64,000 nucleotides of DNA from Demequina aestuarii (GCF_000975095.1 NZ_BBRD01000001.1:1631467-1695466), one strand, 5' to 3'. Positions 17,636-30,035 are shown, counted from the stretch's first letter. Program-made: numbers and translations. Notes: generated from the sequence alone by a model not told the origin.

Positions 17636-18751
17636 CTACTCCGCACGCGTGATCGGCAACGACGGCGCGGACACGTCGATCACCGCCGCCTTCGATGCTT
17701 CGGGAGAGTCGAGCAGCACCTTCAGCACCTCGGCCTTCAGCGCCGACTGCTCGCCGCTCCCCCATTCGATGCTGGGGCCGTCACGCAGCACGAAGTGGAT
17801 CGAGTCCTCCGTCCGCGCCTCGACGCCTTCCACGCGGTCCCGCAGTGCCACCGGAAGCTCGTCGATCACGTCGAGCACGCCGTCCAGGATGCGGGTCTCA
17901 CCGGACGTGATCGGGATCGTCACGACGGGCAGTTGCGCCGGCGGCTCCTTCGCGGAGTCGACGGGCTCGCCGCTGTCATCCACCAGCACGAAGCCGCCGC
18001 CGTCACGCGGGATCGCGGCCACGGGCTCGGACGATTCGATCTCGACGCGCAGGCCCGTCGGCCACACGCGCAGGACGGTGGCGTCACTGACCCCGACCAG
18101 CCCCTCGATCGCGGTCTCGATGCCGCCAGTGTCGAGCATGGCGAGCGACGTGCCGTCGTGCGCCGCGATCACGGCGTCGACCTCCGCCGGGTCGACGACG
18201 CTGCCGAAACCCGACGCCTCGACCTTCTGCGCGTCGAAGGAGAACAGCGGCGACAGCAGCACCAGCCACACCGCGCCGAACGCGCCAAGCGCGATCGCGG
18301 CCCTCTTGCCCCAGCGGATCGCCTGCAGCCGCGTGTGCGCCGTGCGCCGCTCGCGCAGCCGCTCCTGCATGCGCGTCGTGACGGTCGACGCGGAGGTCGC
18401 GGCGACCTTGGCCCATGGGGTCGGGATGGGCGATGTGCCCGGGTCAGGCCGATGCGCGGCGAGCGTGGAGCTCGCACGCGGACTCGCGCGGCGGACGTCG
18501 GTGCGTGAGGCGGCTCCGGCTCGCGACTGCGATGTCTTCTCCGCTGCCTTCCCGGCCTTCCCCGCGGTCCGGGCCACGGCGCGGCCGGCCTCGCGGGCAC
18601 GCTCGACGAAGGAGGCGGCAGCGCCGGACGAACGCCGGCCGGTCGCGTCGGCTGTCGCCCTGGACCTTCCCGCGTTCGCCGTCCGCCGGGGCGATGCCGG
18701 CCGAGGGGGTGCCTGCCGTGTCGGCGCCTGGGGGCGGCGCGGCTCAGCCAT
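17636..18751 (-). CDS. ftsQ: Cell division protein FtsQ
   Basis: Single-pass division protein linking ring and septal synthase. A long basic Ala/Arg/Pro-rich cytoplasmic tail (about 145 residues) precedes one membrane helix (AAIALGAFGAVWLVLL). The POTRA domain follows (FDAQKVEASGFGSV, then VLRVWPTGLRVEI), then the FtsQ/DivIB region. 371 residues; only the tail is longer than usual. The ATG overlaps the murC stop by eight bases. It is the last gene before the ftsZ promoter region. Confidence 0.93.
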   Translation of the reverse strand: MAEPRRPQAPTRQAPPRPASPRRTANAGRSRATADATGRRSSGAAASFVERAREAGRAVARTAGKAGKAAEKTSQSRAGAASRTDVRRASPRASSTLAAHRPDPGTSPIPTPWAKVAATSASTVTTRMQERLRERRTAHTRLQAIRWGKRAAIALGAFGAVWLVLLSPLFSFDAQKVEASGFGSVVDPAEVDAVIAAHDGTSLAMLDTGGIETAIEGLVGVSDATVLRVWPTGLRVEIESSEPVAAIPRDGGGFVLVDDSGEPVDSAKEPPAQLPVVTIPITSGETRILDGVLDVIDELPVALRDRVEGVEARTEDSIHFVLRDGPSIEWGSGEQSALKAEVLKVLLDSPEASKAAVIDVSAPSLPITRAE

Positions 18752-20138
18752 GATCGGCCGGTCGCGCGGAATCCGCCGCGGCTCGCGCGCGGAGGGCGTC
18801 GAGGATCCAGTCGGCGGCCAAGGTCACCGTGCCCGACCCGACCGTCATCACCTGAGTTCCCGGTCGCGCCAGTGACGCGGCGACCGCGGCGGCGGCCTCG
18901 AGGTCCTCGACCACCTGCGCGGTCGAGCCCTCCGGGACCGCCATGCGATCGAGAATCGTGGCCGACGTGACGCCAGGGATCGGGTCTTCACGGTCGCCGT
19001 GCACGCCCGCGATCACCACGTCCGCATCCGCGATCGACAATGCCGTGGCGAAGTTCTGGGCATGCAGCTGAGTGCGGGTGAAGAGCGCGGGCTGGAAGAG
19101 CACCACGAGGTGACCGGCGCCGGCGGCGCGCGCGGCCGCGAGGACCGCGGCGACCTCGGTGGGGTGATGCGCATAGTCGTCGACCACGCGTACCTGCCCC
19201 ACCTCCCCGCGGAGCTGGTACCGGCGCCCCGTGCCCGCGAACGTGGCGAGCGCATCGGCCGCACGTTCCGGGTCGGCGCCGACCGCGACGGCGGCCGCCC
19301 ATGCGGCGGCGGCGTTGAGCCGCTGGTGCTCTCCCGGGATGGGGACGTCCAGCGCGTAGACGTCGCCGTCACGCGAGACCGCATCGGCCGTCACCGCCAC
19401 GTCAGCGCTGGCCGTCTCGTCCCCGGTGTGGCGTCCGTACGTGATGACCTCGACGCCGGCGTCCGCCGCACCCCGTGCCACCCGCATGACGGTCGCGTCG
19501 TCGGCGCACGCGATCAGCACGCGGCAGTCGAGCGCAAAGTCAGTGAAGGCCTGCTCGAGCGCCTCGACGCTGCCGTAGTGGTCGAGGTGATCGGGCTCGA
19601 TGTTGAGCAGGATCGCCACTTCGGGGTGGTAGCGCAGGAACGAGCCGTCCGACTCGTCTGCCTCGACCACGGCGACGTCGGATGCGCCCGCGTAGCCACC
19701 TGCGACGGCGCCATCGACGCCGAACACGCGGGCGCCCACCGCGAACGACGCGTCGATCCCCGCGCCGTGCAGGGCGTGGGCGACCATGGCCGAGGTGGTG
19801 GTCTTGCCGTGCGAGCCGGCGACGGCGATGAGCCGCTTGCCTTCGAGCGCCTCTGCGAGGGCCTCGGAGCGGTGCAGCACCGGAATTCCCCGCTCCCGCG
19901 CTCGGGCGAGCTCGGGATTCGCCTCGCGAACGGCGGTGGAGATCACCACTGCGTCCGCGCCGTCCACCGCGCTGGCGTCGTGTCCGACCCGCACATCCAT
20001 GCCTGCGTCGCGCAGCGCGAGGAAGTATGCGCTCTCGCCACGATCGGAGCCCGAGACGTCGATGCCGCGCGCAGCCGTCAGGCGCGCGACCGCGGACATT
20101 CCCGAGCCGCCCACGCCGATGAAGTGAAAACGAGTCAC
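18744..20138 (-). CDS. murC: UDP-N-acetylmuramate-L-alanine ligase
   Basis: Adds L-alanine to UDP-MurNAc. The N-terminal Rossmann loop GVGGSGMSAVA, the ATP loop AGSHGKTTT and the central EADESDGSF and NIEPDHLDHYG motifs are diagnostic for MurC. 464 residues, normal. GTG start overlapping the murG stop by four bases (GTGA). Cytoplasmic step, with the MurD, MurE and MurF ligases encoded upstream in the same operon. Confidence 0.97.
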   Translation of the reverse strand: MTRFHFIGVGGSGMSAVARLTAARGIDVSGSDRGESAYFLALRDAGMDVRVGHDASAVDGADAVVISTAVREANPELARARERGIPVLHRSEALAEALEGKRLIAVAGSHGKTTTSAMVAHALHGAGIDASFAVGARVFGVDGAVAGGYAGASDVAVVEADESDGSFLRYHPEVAILLNIEPDHLDHYGSVEALEQAFTDFALDCRVLIACADDATVMRVARGAADAGVEVITYGRHTGDETASADVAVTADAVSRDGDVYALDVPIPGEHQRLNAAAAWAAAVAVGADPERAADALATFAGTGRRYQLRGEVGQVRVVDDYAHHPTEVAAVLAAARAAGAGHLVVLFQPALFTRTQLHAQNFATALSIADADVVIAGVHGDREDPIPGVTSATILDRMAVPEGSTAQVVEDLEAAAAVAASLARPGTQVMTVGSGTVTLAADWILDALRARAAADSARPADHG

Positions 20139-21250
20139 CGGAGTGCCCCCTCGATCATGTCGGCCACCCGATCGGCGCCGTCGCGGATGCCGATGTCGCG
20201 CGCCGCCTCGCGCATCGCCGTCGCGGCGCGGTCGTCGAGGAGCATGTGCTCGGTGCGCTGCTCCAGCATCGCGGGGGTGAGTTCAGCGTCCGTGAGCATG
20301 ATCGCGGCGCCCGCGTCGACCGCCGGGCGCGCGTTGTCGGCCTGCTCTCCGTTGCCGTGCGGCAACGGGACGTACATCGCGGGCAGCCCGAGCGCGGTGA
20401 GCTCCGAGACCGTGGCGGCACCGGCACGGCACACGACGGCGCCGGCCGCGGCGAGCACAGTGCCCATGTCGTGCGAATACTCCTCGACCCGGTACAGGGG
20501 ACGTTCGGCGGCGGTCAGGTCGCCGTAGACGCGCTGGGCGTCGTCAGACTTGCCCGCGCCGGTGAGATGCCACACGTGGACGCCGTGGGAGATGAGCCGC
20601 GGGACCGCGCCCGCTGCGGCGGCGTTGAGGCTCGCCGCCCCCAGCGACCCGCCGGTGATGACGAGCACCGGTGCGTCCGCGGGCCACCCCGCCACGGCGC
20701 GGGCGGCCTCGCGCGCGTCGGCGGCGGCACGCGGATCGGCCAACAGCGCTGCGAGGTCACGAATCTCGGCCCTCAGCGGCAGCCCCGTCAGCTGCGCGTG
20801 GCGCAGCGGCGTCTCCGGGAAGGTCACCGCCACGTGATCGGTCATGCGGGAGCCGAGCCGGTTGGCCATGCCGGGCCGCGCGTTCGCCTCGTGGACGATG
20901 ATCGGCACGCGTGCGCGGCGCGCCGCGAGATACGCGGGCGTCGACACATAGCCGCCGAACCCCACCACCGCATCGGCCCTGGACTCGTCGATGGCGCGCC
21001 GGGCCGCACGCACAGCGGACGCGAACCTGCCAGGAAAGCGGAGCAGGTCGCCGGAGGGACGACGCGGCATGGGTGCCTTGGGCACCACGTGAAGGGTCAA
21101 TCCCGCCCGCGGGACGAGGTCCTGCTCGAGTCCCTCCGCGGTGCCGAGCGCCTCGACCCGGTGACCGCGAGCGCGCAGCTCCTCGGCGGTCGCGAGCAGC
21201 GGGTTGACGTGGCCGGCGGTGCCTCCGCCGGCGAGCAGCACGTTAGCCAC
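20135..21250 (-). CDS. murG: Lipid II synthase (GlcNAc transferase) MurG
   Basis: Transfers GlcNAc from UDP-GlcNAc to lipid I at the inner face of the membrane, making lipid II. The N-terminal loop LLAGGGTAGHVNPLLA, the second glycine loop GGSLGAASLN and the donor-site CRAGAATVSEL and PLPHGNGEQADNA are present. 371 residues. GTG start overlaps the ftsW stop by eight bases. Normal member of the family. Confidence 0.97.
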   Translation of the reverse strand: MANVLLAGGGTAGHVNPLLATAEELRARGHRVEALGTAEGLEQDLVPRAGLTLHVVPKAPMPRRPSGDLLRFPGRFASAVRAARRAIDESRADAVVGFGGYVSTPAYLAARRARVPIIVHEANARPGMANRLGSRMTDHVAVTFPETPLRHAQLTGLPLRAEIRDLAALLADPRAAADAREAARAVAGWPADAPVLVITGGSLGAASLNAAAAGAVPRLISHGVHVWHLTGAGKSDDAQRVYGDLTAAERPLYRVEEYSHDMGTVLAAAGAVVCRAGAATVSELTALGLPAMYVPLPHGNGEQADNARPAVDAGAAIMLTDAELTPAMLEQRTEHMLLDDRAATAMREAARDIGIRDGADRVADMIEGALR

Positions 21251-22457
21251 GGCGCCCCCTGGCGATCACGGCGATGGACTTCTTGACCACGGACGGGCGT
21301 GCCGCGAACGCTTCTGGCGCACCGGGTTCTCGGCGCGCGAAGGCCATCAGCACGCCGATCGCGGCGAGCGAGACGATCAGCGAGGACCCGCCGGAGGACA
21401 CCAGCGGGAGCGGCACCCCGGTCACGGGGGCGAGGCCGATGACGACGGCGATGTTGATGCACGCCTGCCCGACGATCCACGCGCCGATGCCCGCGGCGGC
21501 GATCTGTACGAAGGGGTCCTTGTGGCGGTGCACCAGGCGGTTCACGGCGACCGCGACCATTCCGAAGGCCACCAGCATCAGCAGCGTGCCCACGAGCCCG
21601 TACTCCTCTCCGATGATCGCGAAGATGAAGTCCGAGTCCGCGACGGGCAGGTACCCCCACTTCTCGCGGCTCATGCCGGGGCCGAGACCCCACAGGCCGC
21701 CGGTCGCGAGGGCCCAGGCGCCGTGCAGCGACTGCAGGCCGGCACCCTGCGGGTCCGCGGTCTCGGGGTTCAGCCAGGCGTCGATCCGCGAGCCGCGCGA
21801 ATCGGCCTGGGTCAGCAGCACGGCCGCGCCGATCACGGCGGCCACGGCACCCATCGCGAAGTACCGTAGTGGCAGCCCGGCCACCCAGTACGCAGCGGCG
21901 ACCATCAGTGCGATCACCATCGCGGTGCCCATGTCACGCCCCCACAGCACCAGCGACAGCACGATGGCCACCGCGAGTCCGGCGGGAGCGATCAGGCTGC
22001 GCAGCGACGTGAGCTCGCGCCGGCTGACGGCAAGCGCGACCCCGAGGAACAGCGCGAGGCCGAGCTTGGCGACCTCCGACGGCTGAAACGTGACGGAGCC
22101 GAGCCGGATCCAGTTCTTGTTTCCTCCCGAGGCCTCGCCTACCAGCCCCACCGCGAAGAGCAGCACAATCGCCGTGCCGAGGATGGGGACGGCGGTGCGC
22201 TTCCAGAAGGTGACCGGCATGCGGGAGCCGATCACGAGCGCGGTCAGCCCGATGACGAGTGCCGCGGCCTGGATCATGAACAGCGTGAAGGGGTTGCCGT
22301 TCGGCTTCTGCAGGGAGATGTTGGCGGTGCTCGACAGCACCACCGCCAGTCCGACCACCACGAGCATCGCGCTCGCGACGGCCAGCAGGTAGTAAGTAGT
22401 GACGGGCGAGCCCGAGGGAGCAGTTCGCTCGGTGCGCCGCGACGCTGTGGTCGTCAT
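21243..22457 (-). CDS. ftsW: Septal SEDS glycosyltransferase FtsW
   Basis: Polymerises lipid II into septal glycan together with FtsI. About ten membrane helices in 404 residues. SEDS signatures are NWIRLG...QPSEVAKL, WGRDMGTAMV (with the conserved acidic residue), SDFIFAIIGEEYGLVG and GVPLPLVSSGGSSL. AAGGAGG lies four bases before the ATG, and murD ends nine bases upstream. Confidence 0.97.
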   Translation of the reverse strand: MTTTASRRTERTAPSGSPVTTYYLLAVASAMLVVVGLAVVLSSTANISLQKPNGNPFTLFMIQAAALVIGLTALVIGSRMPVTFWKRTAVPILGTAIVLLFAVGLVGEASGGNKNWIRLGSVTFQPSEVAKLGLALFLGVALAVSRRELTSLRSLIAPAGLAVAIVLSLVLWGRDMGTAMVIALMVAAAYWVAGLPLRYFAMGAVAAVIGAAVLLTQADSRGSRIDAWLNPETADPQGAGLQSLHGAWALATGGLWGLGPGMSREKWGYLPVADSDFIFAIIGEEYGLVGTLLMLVAFGMVAVAVNRLVHRHKDPFVQIAAAGIGAWIVGQACINIAVVIGLAPVTGVPLPLVSSGGSSLIVSLAAIGVLMAFARREPGAPEAFAARPSVVKKSIAVIARGRRG

Positions 22458-22466
22458 GACGCCTCC

Positions 22467-23915
22467 TTAAGCGCTCGCCTTCACCGCTTCCGCGAAGGCT
22501 TCTCCCCTGTCCGCATAGCTGCGGAACTGATCGAACGACGCGCAGGCGGGTGACAAGAGCACCGTGTCGCCCTGCTGAGCGAGTGCACGGGCCTCGCGCA
22601 CCGCCTGCTGCATCACAGTGTCGCCCGGAGCGATGCGCGTCACGGGGATATCGGCCGCGTGTCCCGCCAGCGCCGATGCGAGGGGCTCAGGATCCGCGCC
22701 GATCAGCACCACCGCGCGGAGCCGGTCGCGCAGCGCTACGACGAGTCCGTCGAACTCCTGGCCCTTGGCCTGCCCGCCCGCGATCCACACCACCGAGCCG
22801 GGCGCGCGACCGCCGAAGGCCGCGAGCGCGGCGTGGGCGTTCGTCGCCTTGGAATCATCGACGTAGTGGACGCCGTCCACCGTCGCGACATGAGCGGTGC
22901 GGTGCGCGTCCAACGAGAAGTCCCGCAAACCCCGCGCCACCGCGTCCGGGGCGACGCCCACGGCGCGGGCGAGTGCGGACGCGGCGAGAGCGTTGAAGAC
23001 CAGGTACGGGGGCACCTCACCTGCGACGAGGTGGGCAAGGTCGTCCACGTGGCCGAGCTCGATGGCCTCCGTGTGGCGCCCGGCGTGGAAGGCGCGGTCC
23101 ACGAGCACGCCGTCGACCACGCCCAGCTGCGAGACGGCGGGCGAGCCGCGGGTCACGCCGATGGCGCGCGCGCCCTCGACCACCTCCGCGTCCGCCACCA
23201 TCGACTCGACCAGCGGGTCGTGGGCTCCGTACACGCACGCGACCTGCACGTGCCGATAGACGCGCGCCTTGTCGGCGCGATACGCCTCGACGGAGCCGTG
23301 CCAGTCCAGGTGGTCCTCGTCCGCGTTGAGGCACACGGCGGCGTGCGGCGACAGCGTGGAGGTGAAGTGCAGCTGCAGGCTCGCGATCTCCACCGCGACC
23401 AGGCCACGGTCCTCTTGCGCCGCGGCGATGACGGGGACGCCCATGTTGCCGCACACGGCCACGTCGATTCCGCCCGCCGCCGCGATCGCGCCCACCATCT
23501 GAGTGGTCGTGGTCTTGCCGTTGGTGCCCGTCACGAGCACCCACGGGACGCCCTTGCGGCGCACACGCCACGCGAACTCCATCTCCGACCAGATCTCGAC
23601 GCCCGCGTCCTGCACGGCGCGCACCTCTCGGGTGTGCGGCGCGAAGCCGGGCGAGGACATGCAGACGTCCACCGTGCTCAAGGGGACCGCGTCGATGTCG
23701 GCATGGTCCGCATCGGCCGCTCCGGGGTCGACCGTGATGGCGCGCGCTCCGAGCGCGCGGCACGCGTCGAGCGCGGAGCGTCCCGCCACGCCCAGACCCA
23801 GGATCAGGACGGTGAGACCCGCGATCGGCGACTGCGCCGTGTGATCGGGAGCAGCGGTCGAGTCAGGCGCAGTAGTCGAGTCAGGCGCAGTAGTCGAATC
23901 GGGCGCGGTGGCCAC
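22467..23915 (-). CDS. murD: UDP-MurNAc-L-Ala-D-Glu ligase MurD
   Basis: Adds D-glutamate to UDP-MurNAc-L-Ala. ILGLGVAGRSAL marks the N-terminal domain; the ATP loop is VTGTNGKTTTTQM; LNADEDHLDWHG and HVDDSKATNAHAA complete the ligase core. 482 residues. The first 28 residues are an unusual repeat of TAPDST units encoded by an 18-bp DNA repeat; the conserved protein begins at about residue 30 (IAGLTVLILG). Start is GTG at 23915, three bases after the mraY stop. A later start would remove the repeat, but no good ribosome site was seen for one. Confidence 0.95.
   Translation of the reverse strand: MATAPDSTTAPDSTTAPDSTAAPDHTAQSPIAGLTVLILGLGVAGRSALDACRALGARAITVDPGAADADHADIDAVPLSTVDVCMSSPGFAPHTREVRAVQDAGVEIWSEMEFAWRVRRKGVPWVLVTGTNGKTTTTQMVGAIAAAGGIDVAVCGNMGVPVIAAAQEDRGLVAVEIASLQLHFTSTLSPHAAVCLNADEDHLDWHGSVEAYRADKARVYRHVQVACVYGAHDPLVESMVADAEVVEGARAIGVTRGSPAVSQLGVVDGVLVDRAFHAGRHTEAIELGHVDDLAHLVAGEVPPYLVFNALAASALARAVGVAPDAVARGLRDFSLDAHRTAHVATVDGVHYVDDSKATNAHAALAAFGGRAPGSVVWIAGGQAKGQEFDGLVVALRDRLRAVVLIGADPEPLASALAGHAADIPVTRIAPGDTVMQQAVREARALAQQGDTVLLSPACASFDQFRSYADRGEAFAEAVKASA
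23839..23910. repeat. 18-bp tandem repeat in the 5' end of murD
   Basis: Units at 23857-23874 and 23875-23892 are identical (GTCGAGTCAGGCGCAGTA); the copy at 23893-23910 and a fourth at about 23839-23856 are diverged. In the murD frame each encodes six residues (TAPDST or AAPDHT). Such repeats can gain or lose units by slippage without breaking the frame. Confidence 0.85.
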
Positions 23916-23918
23916 GGT

Positions 23919-25016
23919 TCACTCCCCCGCGGGCAGAGCGGCGATCCACTCGGTGTAGAACAGACCCACGCCGGCGGCCGCGGCGAGACCCGCGAGTATC
24001 CAGAACCGGATCACGATCGTCACCTCTCCCCACCCCAGCAGTTCGAAGTGGTGATGCAGGGGCGCCATCTTGAACACGCGTTTCCCCCCCGAGATCTTGA
24101 ACCAGCCGATCTGGATCACCGAGCTCGCGACGATGAGCACGAACAGCCCGCCGATGATCACGCCCAGCAGCTCGGTGCGCGTGACGACGGTGACGCCCGC
24201 GATCGCTCCGCCGAGCGCCAGCGATCCGGTGTCCCCCATGAAGATCTTCGCGGGGCTGGCGTTCCACCACAGGAACCCGAAGCACGCGCCTGCGATCGCG
24301 GCGCACAGGATCGCGATGTCGCGCGGGTCGCGCACTTCGTAGCAGAGGCTGTCCGACGAGGTGAAGCCGCACCACTGGTTGTACTGCCAGATGCCGATCA
24401 CGGTGTAAGCGCCGAAGAAGATGAGCGCCGCACCGGTGGCGAGCCCGTCGAGACCGTCGGTGAGGTTGACGGCGTTCGACCACGCGGTGATGAGGAAGTT
24501 CGCCCAGACGATGAACAGGATGATCCCGATCGCGGGTCCCCAGTACGCGAGGTCGAGCGCGGTGTCACGCAGGAACGAGATCGACGTCGATCCGGGCGAG
24601 TCGCTGTACTGGTTGGGGAACTGCAGCGCGAGCAGCGCGAAGGAGATGCCGACGACCGCTTGGCCGAGGATCTTGTAGCGCGCCCGGAGGCCCAGCGAGC
24701 GCTCGCGGCGAATCTTGATGTAGTCGTCGAGGAACCCCACGAAGCCGAGCCCCACGATGAGCAGCACCACCAGCATCGACGAGGCGTACGGCGTGCGACC
24801 GGTCGCAAGGTTGGCGCCCAGCCATCCGAGCACGGTCGCGAGGATGATGACCACGCCGCCCATGGTGGGGGTGCCGCGCTTGACGAGGTGGGTCGCCGGA
24901 CCGTCGTGCCGGATGAACTGGCCGTACTGGTGGCGAGTCAGGAACCGGATGAACAACGGGGTGCCGAGAAGCGCGATGAACAGCGAGATGCCTCCCGCAA
25001 AGACCACCGCTCTCAT
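23919..25016 (-). CDS. mraY: Phospho-MurNAc-pentapeptide transferase MraY
   Basis: Makes lipid I by moving phospho-MurNAc-pentapeptide to undecaprenyl phosphate. Ten membrane helices in 365 residues. Signatures are KRGTPTMGG, the catalytic FLDDYIK, NLTDGLDGLA, FMGDTGSLALGG and PLHHHFELLGW. The ATG at 25016 overlaps the murF stop (ATGA); the upstream GTG at 25052 would fall inside murF and is rejected. Confidence 0.97.
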   Translation of the reverse strand: MRAVVFAGGISLFIALLGTPLFIRFLTRHQYGQFIRHDGPATHLVKRGTPTMGGVVIILATVLGWLGANLATGRTPYASSMLVVLLIVGLGFVGFLDDYIKIRRERSLGLRARYKILGQAVVGISFALLALQFPNQYSDSPGSTSISFLRDTALDLAYWGPAIGIILFIVWANFLITAWSNAVNLTDGLDGLATGAALIFFGAYTVIGIWQYNQWCGFTSSDSLCYEVRDPRDIAILCAAIAGACFGFLWWNASPAKIFMGDTGSLALGGAIAGVTVVTRTELLGVIIGGLFVLIVASSVIQIGWFKISGGKRVFKMAPLHHHFELLGWGEVTIVIRFWILAGLAAAAGVGLFYTEWIAALPAGE

Positions 25017-26409
25017 TCGTGCACTCCCAGCAGATCGTCGGCAAGTTTCCACAGCCCGGAACCGTGAGACGCCTTGATGAGCACCGTGTCGCCGGGCATG
25101 AGGCGCCCGTCGAGGAATGCGCGGGCCTCGTCAATGGTAGCCACGTACGCGGCCTCGTCGCCCCAGGAGCCCTCGCGGACGGCCGATGCGTGGGCGGGCT
25201 TGGCGCCCTCGCCCACGACGAGCAGGTGGTCGATGCGGAGCCTCACCGCGTCCAGCCCGATCTCCTCGTGGCCTGACCGCCACGCGTCGCCCATCTCCCG
25301 CATCTCGCCCACGACGGCGAAGGAGCGGCCCGTGGTCGCCACCTCCTTGAGCGCGCGCAGCGCGGCGCGCATGGACTCCGGAGAGGCGTTGTAGCTGTCG
25401 TCGAGGATCCACACGCCGTCGGTGCGTTCGGTCAGCGCCATGCGATGGGCGCTCAGCGGGTCGGCGTCGCCCACGCGCGTCGCGGCCTCGTCGAGCGGGA
25501 GCCCGCACTCGAGTGCGGTGGCCACCGCCGCGAGCGCGTTGGTGACGTGGTGCTCCCCGACGAGCCGCAGCGAGACCATCGCCTCGTCCTGGGCTCCGGC
25601 TGTCGGGGTCGAGACGGCGAAGGACGCCCGACCCCGGTCGAGGGTGATGCGCGAGGCGGCGACGTCCGTGCCCGCCGTCGTGCCGAAGGTCCGGACCTGC
25701 CTGCCGTCTGCGCTCAGGAATGGCCGCGCGGCCATCGCCGCGACGCGGTCGTCATCCGCGTTGAGCAGCGCGATGCCGCGGGGCACCAGCCCGTCGAGCA
25801 GCGTGGCCTTCTCTGCCGCAAGGCCCTCCGCCGAGCCGTAGCCGCCCAGGTGCGCGGTGCCGACCGTCAGCACCACCGCGATGTCCAGCGGCGCGATCCG
25901 GGTCAGGTAGGCGAGATCGCCGGGGGCGGACGCTCCCATCTCGAGCACGAGGTGGCGCGTGCCTGCATCGGCCCTGAGCACGGTGAGAGGCAGACCGATC
26001 TCGTTGTTGAAGCTGCCGACCGGCGCCACCGCGTCGTCAAGCACCTGGGCCAGCAGGTCCTTGGTGGTGGTCTTGCCGTTCGAGCCGGTGACGCCGATCA
26101 CGGTGATGTCACCCTCGGTGCGCAGCAGCGCCAGATACGCCTGGGCGAGGCGGCCGAGTGCGTCCGTGACGTCGTCGACCAGCACGTGCGGCCCCGCGAC
26201 TGGCTCCGAGACGAGCGCGAGAGCCGCGCCGGCCTCGAAGGCGCGCGGGGCGTACTCGTGACCGTCGACGCGCTCGCCGACGAACGCGACGTACAGGGCT
26301 CCCGGCGCGACGTCCCGCGAGTCCTTCTCGACCGACGTGACCTCCGCGTCGACGTCGGCTGCGAGCTCGCCGCCGACGGCGTTCGCGATCCACTGAGCGG
26401 TGAGCGGCC

Positions 26410-26413
<4 letters not shown>
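25013..26413 (-). CDS. murF: UDP-MurNAc-tripeptide D-Ala-D-Ala ligase MurF
   Basis: Adds the D-Ala-D-Ala dipeptide to complete the pentapeptide. The ATP loop is GVTGSNGKTTTKDL; SFNNEIGLPLTVL, VLEMGASAPGDL and DDSYNASPESMRAAL are family signatures. 466 residues from the ATG at 26413, which overlaps the murE stop by four bases (ATGA). A longer upstream reading in this frame lies within murE and is not part of the protein. No ddl gene lies nearby, so the dipeptide is supplied from elsewhere. Confidence 0.96.
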
Positions 26414-28124
<1,711 letters not shown>

Positions 28125-28128
<4 letters not shown>

Positions 28129-30035
28129 TCCCAGGTCGTCGGATACAACTCTTCACGCGGCCCCGAGGGCGGGACGCGGAGGGCCTGCAAGGCAAATGTT
28201 GCCACGTCCTTGAAGACCGGAGCCGCGACTTCGCCGCCCCAGATCGAGGACTTCGGGTCCCACACGATCACCGAGACGACGATACGCGGGTCGTCGGCGG
28301 GAGCGACGCCCACGAACGAGGACACGATGCGCGTCAGCTTGCCGTCCTCGTCGGCCGCCTGCGCCGTCCCGGTCTTGCCCGCGACGCGGTAGCCGTCGAT
28401 CTTCGCCAGCCCGCCCGTGCCGGACTCCGTGACGTCCTCGAGCATCAGCATCAGCTGGTCGGCAGTCTCCTCGGACACCACGCGCGTGGGCTCGTCGGTC
28501 TCTCGTGCGATGAACTCGCCGTCCGCAGTCTCGTACCCCTTCACCACCGACGGCTGTACGCGCACGCCCCCGTTCGCGATGGTCTGGTACACCTGGCTGG
28601 TCTGCAGTGCGGTGCCCGCGACGCCCTGGCCGTACAGCACGGCCCACTCGGTGCGCCCGTCCCACTGCTGCCAGGGGCGCAGGATTCCGCCGACCTCGGT
28701 GGGCAGTCCCACGCCGGTCGGCGAGCCGAAGCCGAAGGCCTCGAGGTAGTGGTAGCGCTGCGCCTCGGTGAGGTCCTCGCCCACCTGGATGGTGCCGGTG
28801 TTGGACGAGGTCACCAGCACTCCCGAGAGCGTGAGCTTCTGGTCCTCGTGCTCGTGCGAGTCCTTGAACTCCTGTCCGTTGTCCGTGGTGTAGCGGTAGG
28901 GGGCGATGTAGCGACTGGTCGGGGTCGCGACGCCCTCCTCGAGAGCGGCGGCCATGGTGACGACCTTCGCCGTCGAGCCGGGCTCGAAGATGTCTTGAAC
29001 CGCGCGAGAGCCCCGCGCGTCTGCGGCAGTCGCGCCCGGGTCGTTCGGGTCCACGGCACCGGAATCCGCGATCGCCAGGAACTCGCCGGACACGGCGTCC
29101 TGGACCAGCGCGATCGCCTGAGAGCCACCGTTGGTCTTGAGCGCGTCCTCGACGGCCTGCTGCGCGTAGAACTGGATGTCGCGATCGAGGGTCAGCATGA
29201 CGGTCGACCCCGGCACCGCCTCCTCCTCCTCGAGTACGCCAGTGGGGATCACGGTGCCGCCCCTGGCGTCGGACTCGTAGGTGAGGGAGCCAGGCGTGCC
29301 GAGCAGCTCGTTCTCGAACGCCGCCTCGACTCCGGCGAGCCCCCAGTTGACGCCCTGCTTGTCCTCGCGGCCGCCCACGAAGCCCACCACATTGCCGCCG
29401 ATGCTGCCGTTCGGGTACTGGCGCTCCGTCACCGGCTCGCGGTCGATGCCGGGGATGCCCTCGGCGTTGATCAGTCCCCACGTCTCGGGCGTCACGTACT
29501 TGGCGATGTACTGGAACGTCTTGTCACCCACGAGATCTGCCGCGAGCTCCGACTCAGACACCCCGAGGATCGGCGCGAGGATGCGGGCGGCGTCGAGCGG
29601 CCCCTCGGCCACCACCTGGCGGTTCTCGATGAGTTGGAACTCCTTGAGCGCGACCTGGTTGACGAACACGTGATAGCGCTGCGCCGACGTCGCCATGATG
29701 TCGCCGTTGCGGTCCACGATGTCCGCCCGCACCGGTTCGATCGTGGACGTCGCGAGGCGGTTCTCGAGTGCCGCGACCGACAGCTCGGACGCGTTGACGC
29801 CCTGAATCATCACGAGCCGCACCGCGAAGACCACCAGGATCACCAGCGTCGCGAGCGTGACCACCCGCTGGCGCGTGCGGGGGTCCCCCACCTTCGGGGT
29901 GTGCGCGTGCGTGGACGTGACCCGCACCGTGGCGGGCCGACGCGTGGGCCCGCCGGCGCGAGCACGGGCCGATTGGGCCGATGGGCGCCGCTGCCCCGAG
30001 GGGCGCGCACCGGGCGCGCGGCGGTCGTCCGACAT
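28125..30035 (-). CDS. ftsI: Septal transpeptidase FtsI (PBP3-like)
   Basis: Class B penicillin-binding protein that crosslinks septal wall. A basic tail (about 55 residues) precedes one membrane helix; the pedestal domain follows (RADIVDRNGDIMATS). The transpeptidase motifs are GSTAKVV (catalytic Ser near 352), SSNTG (near 409) and GKTGTAQ (near 553). 636 residues. The ATG at 30035 shares one base with the ftsL stop (TGATG). Works with FtsW encoded downstream. Confidence 0.96.

Noticed and set aside
22659..25067. 802-residue plus-strand frame over murD/mraY
   Set aside because: Antisense shadow across two confirmed genes; composition Arg/His-rich.
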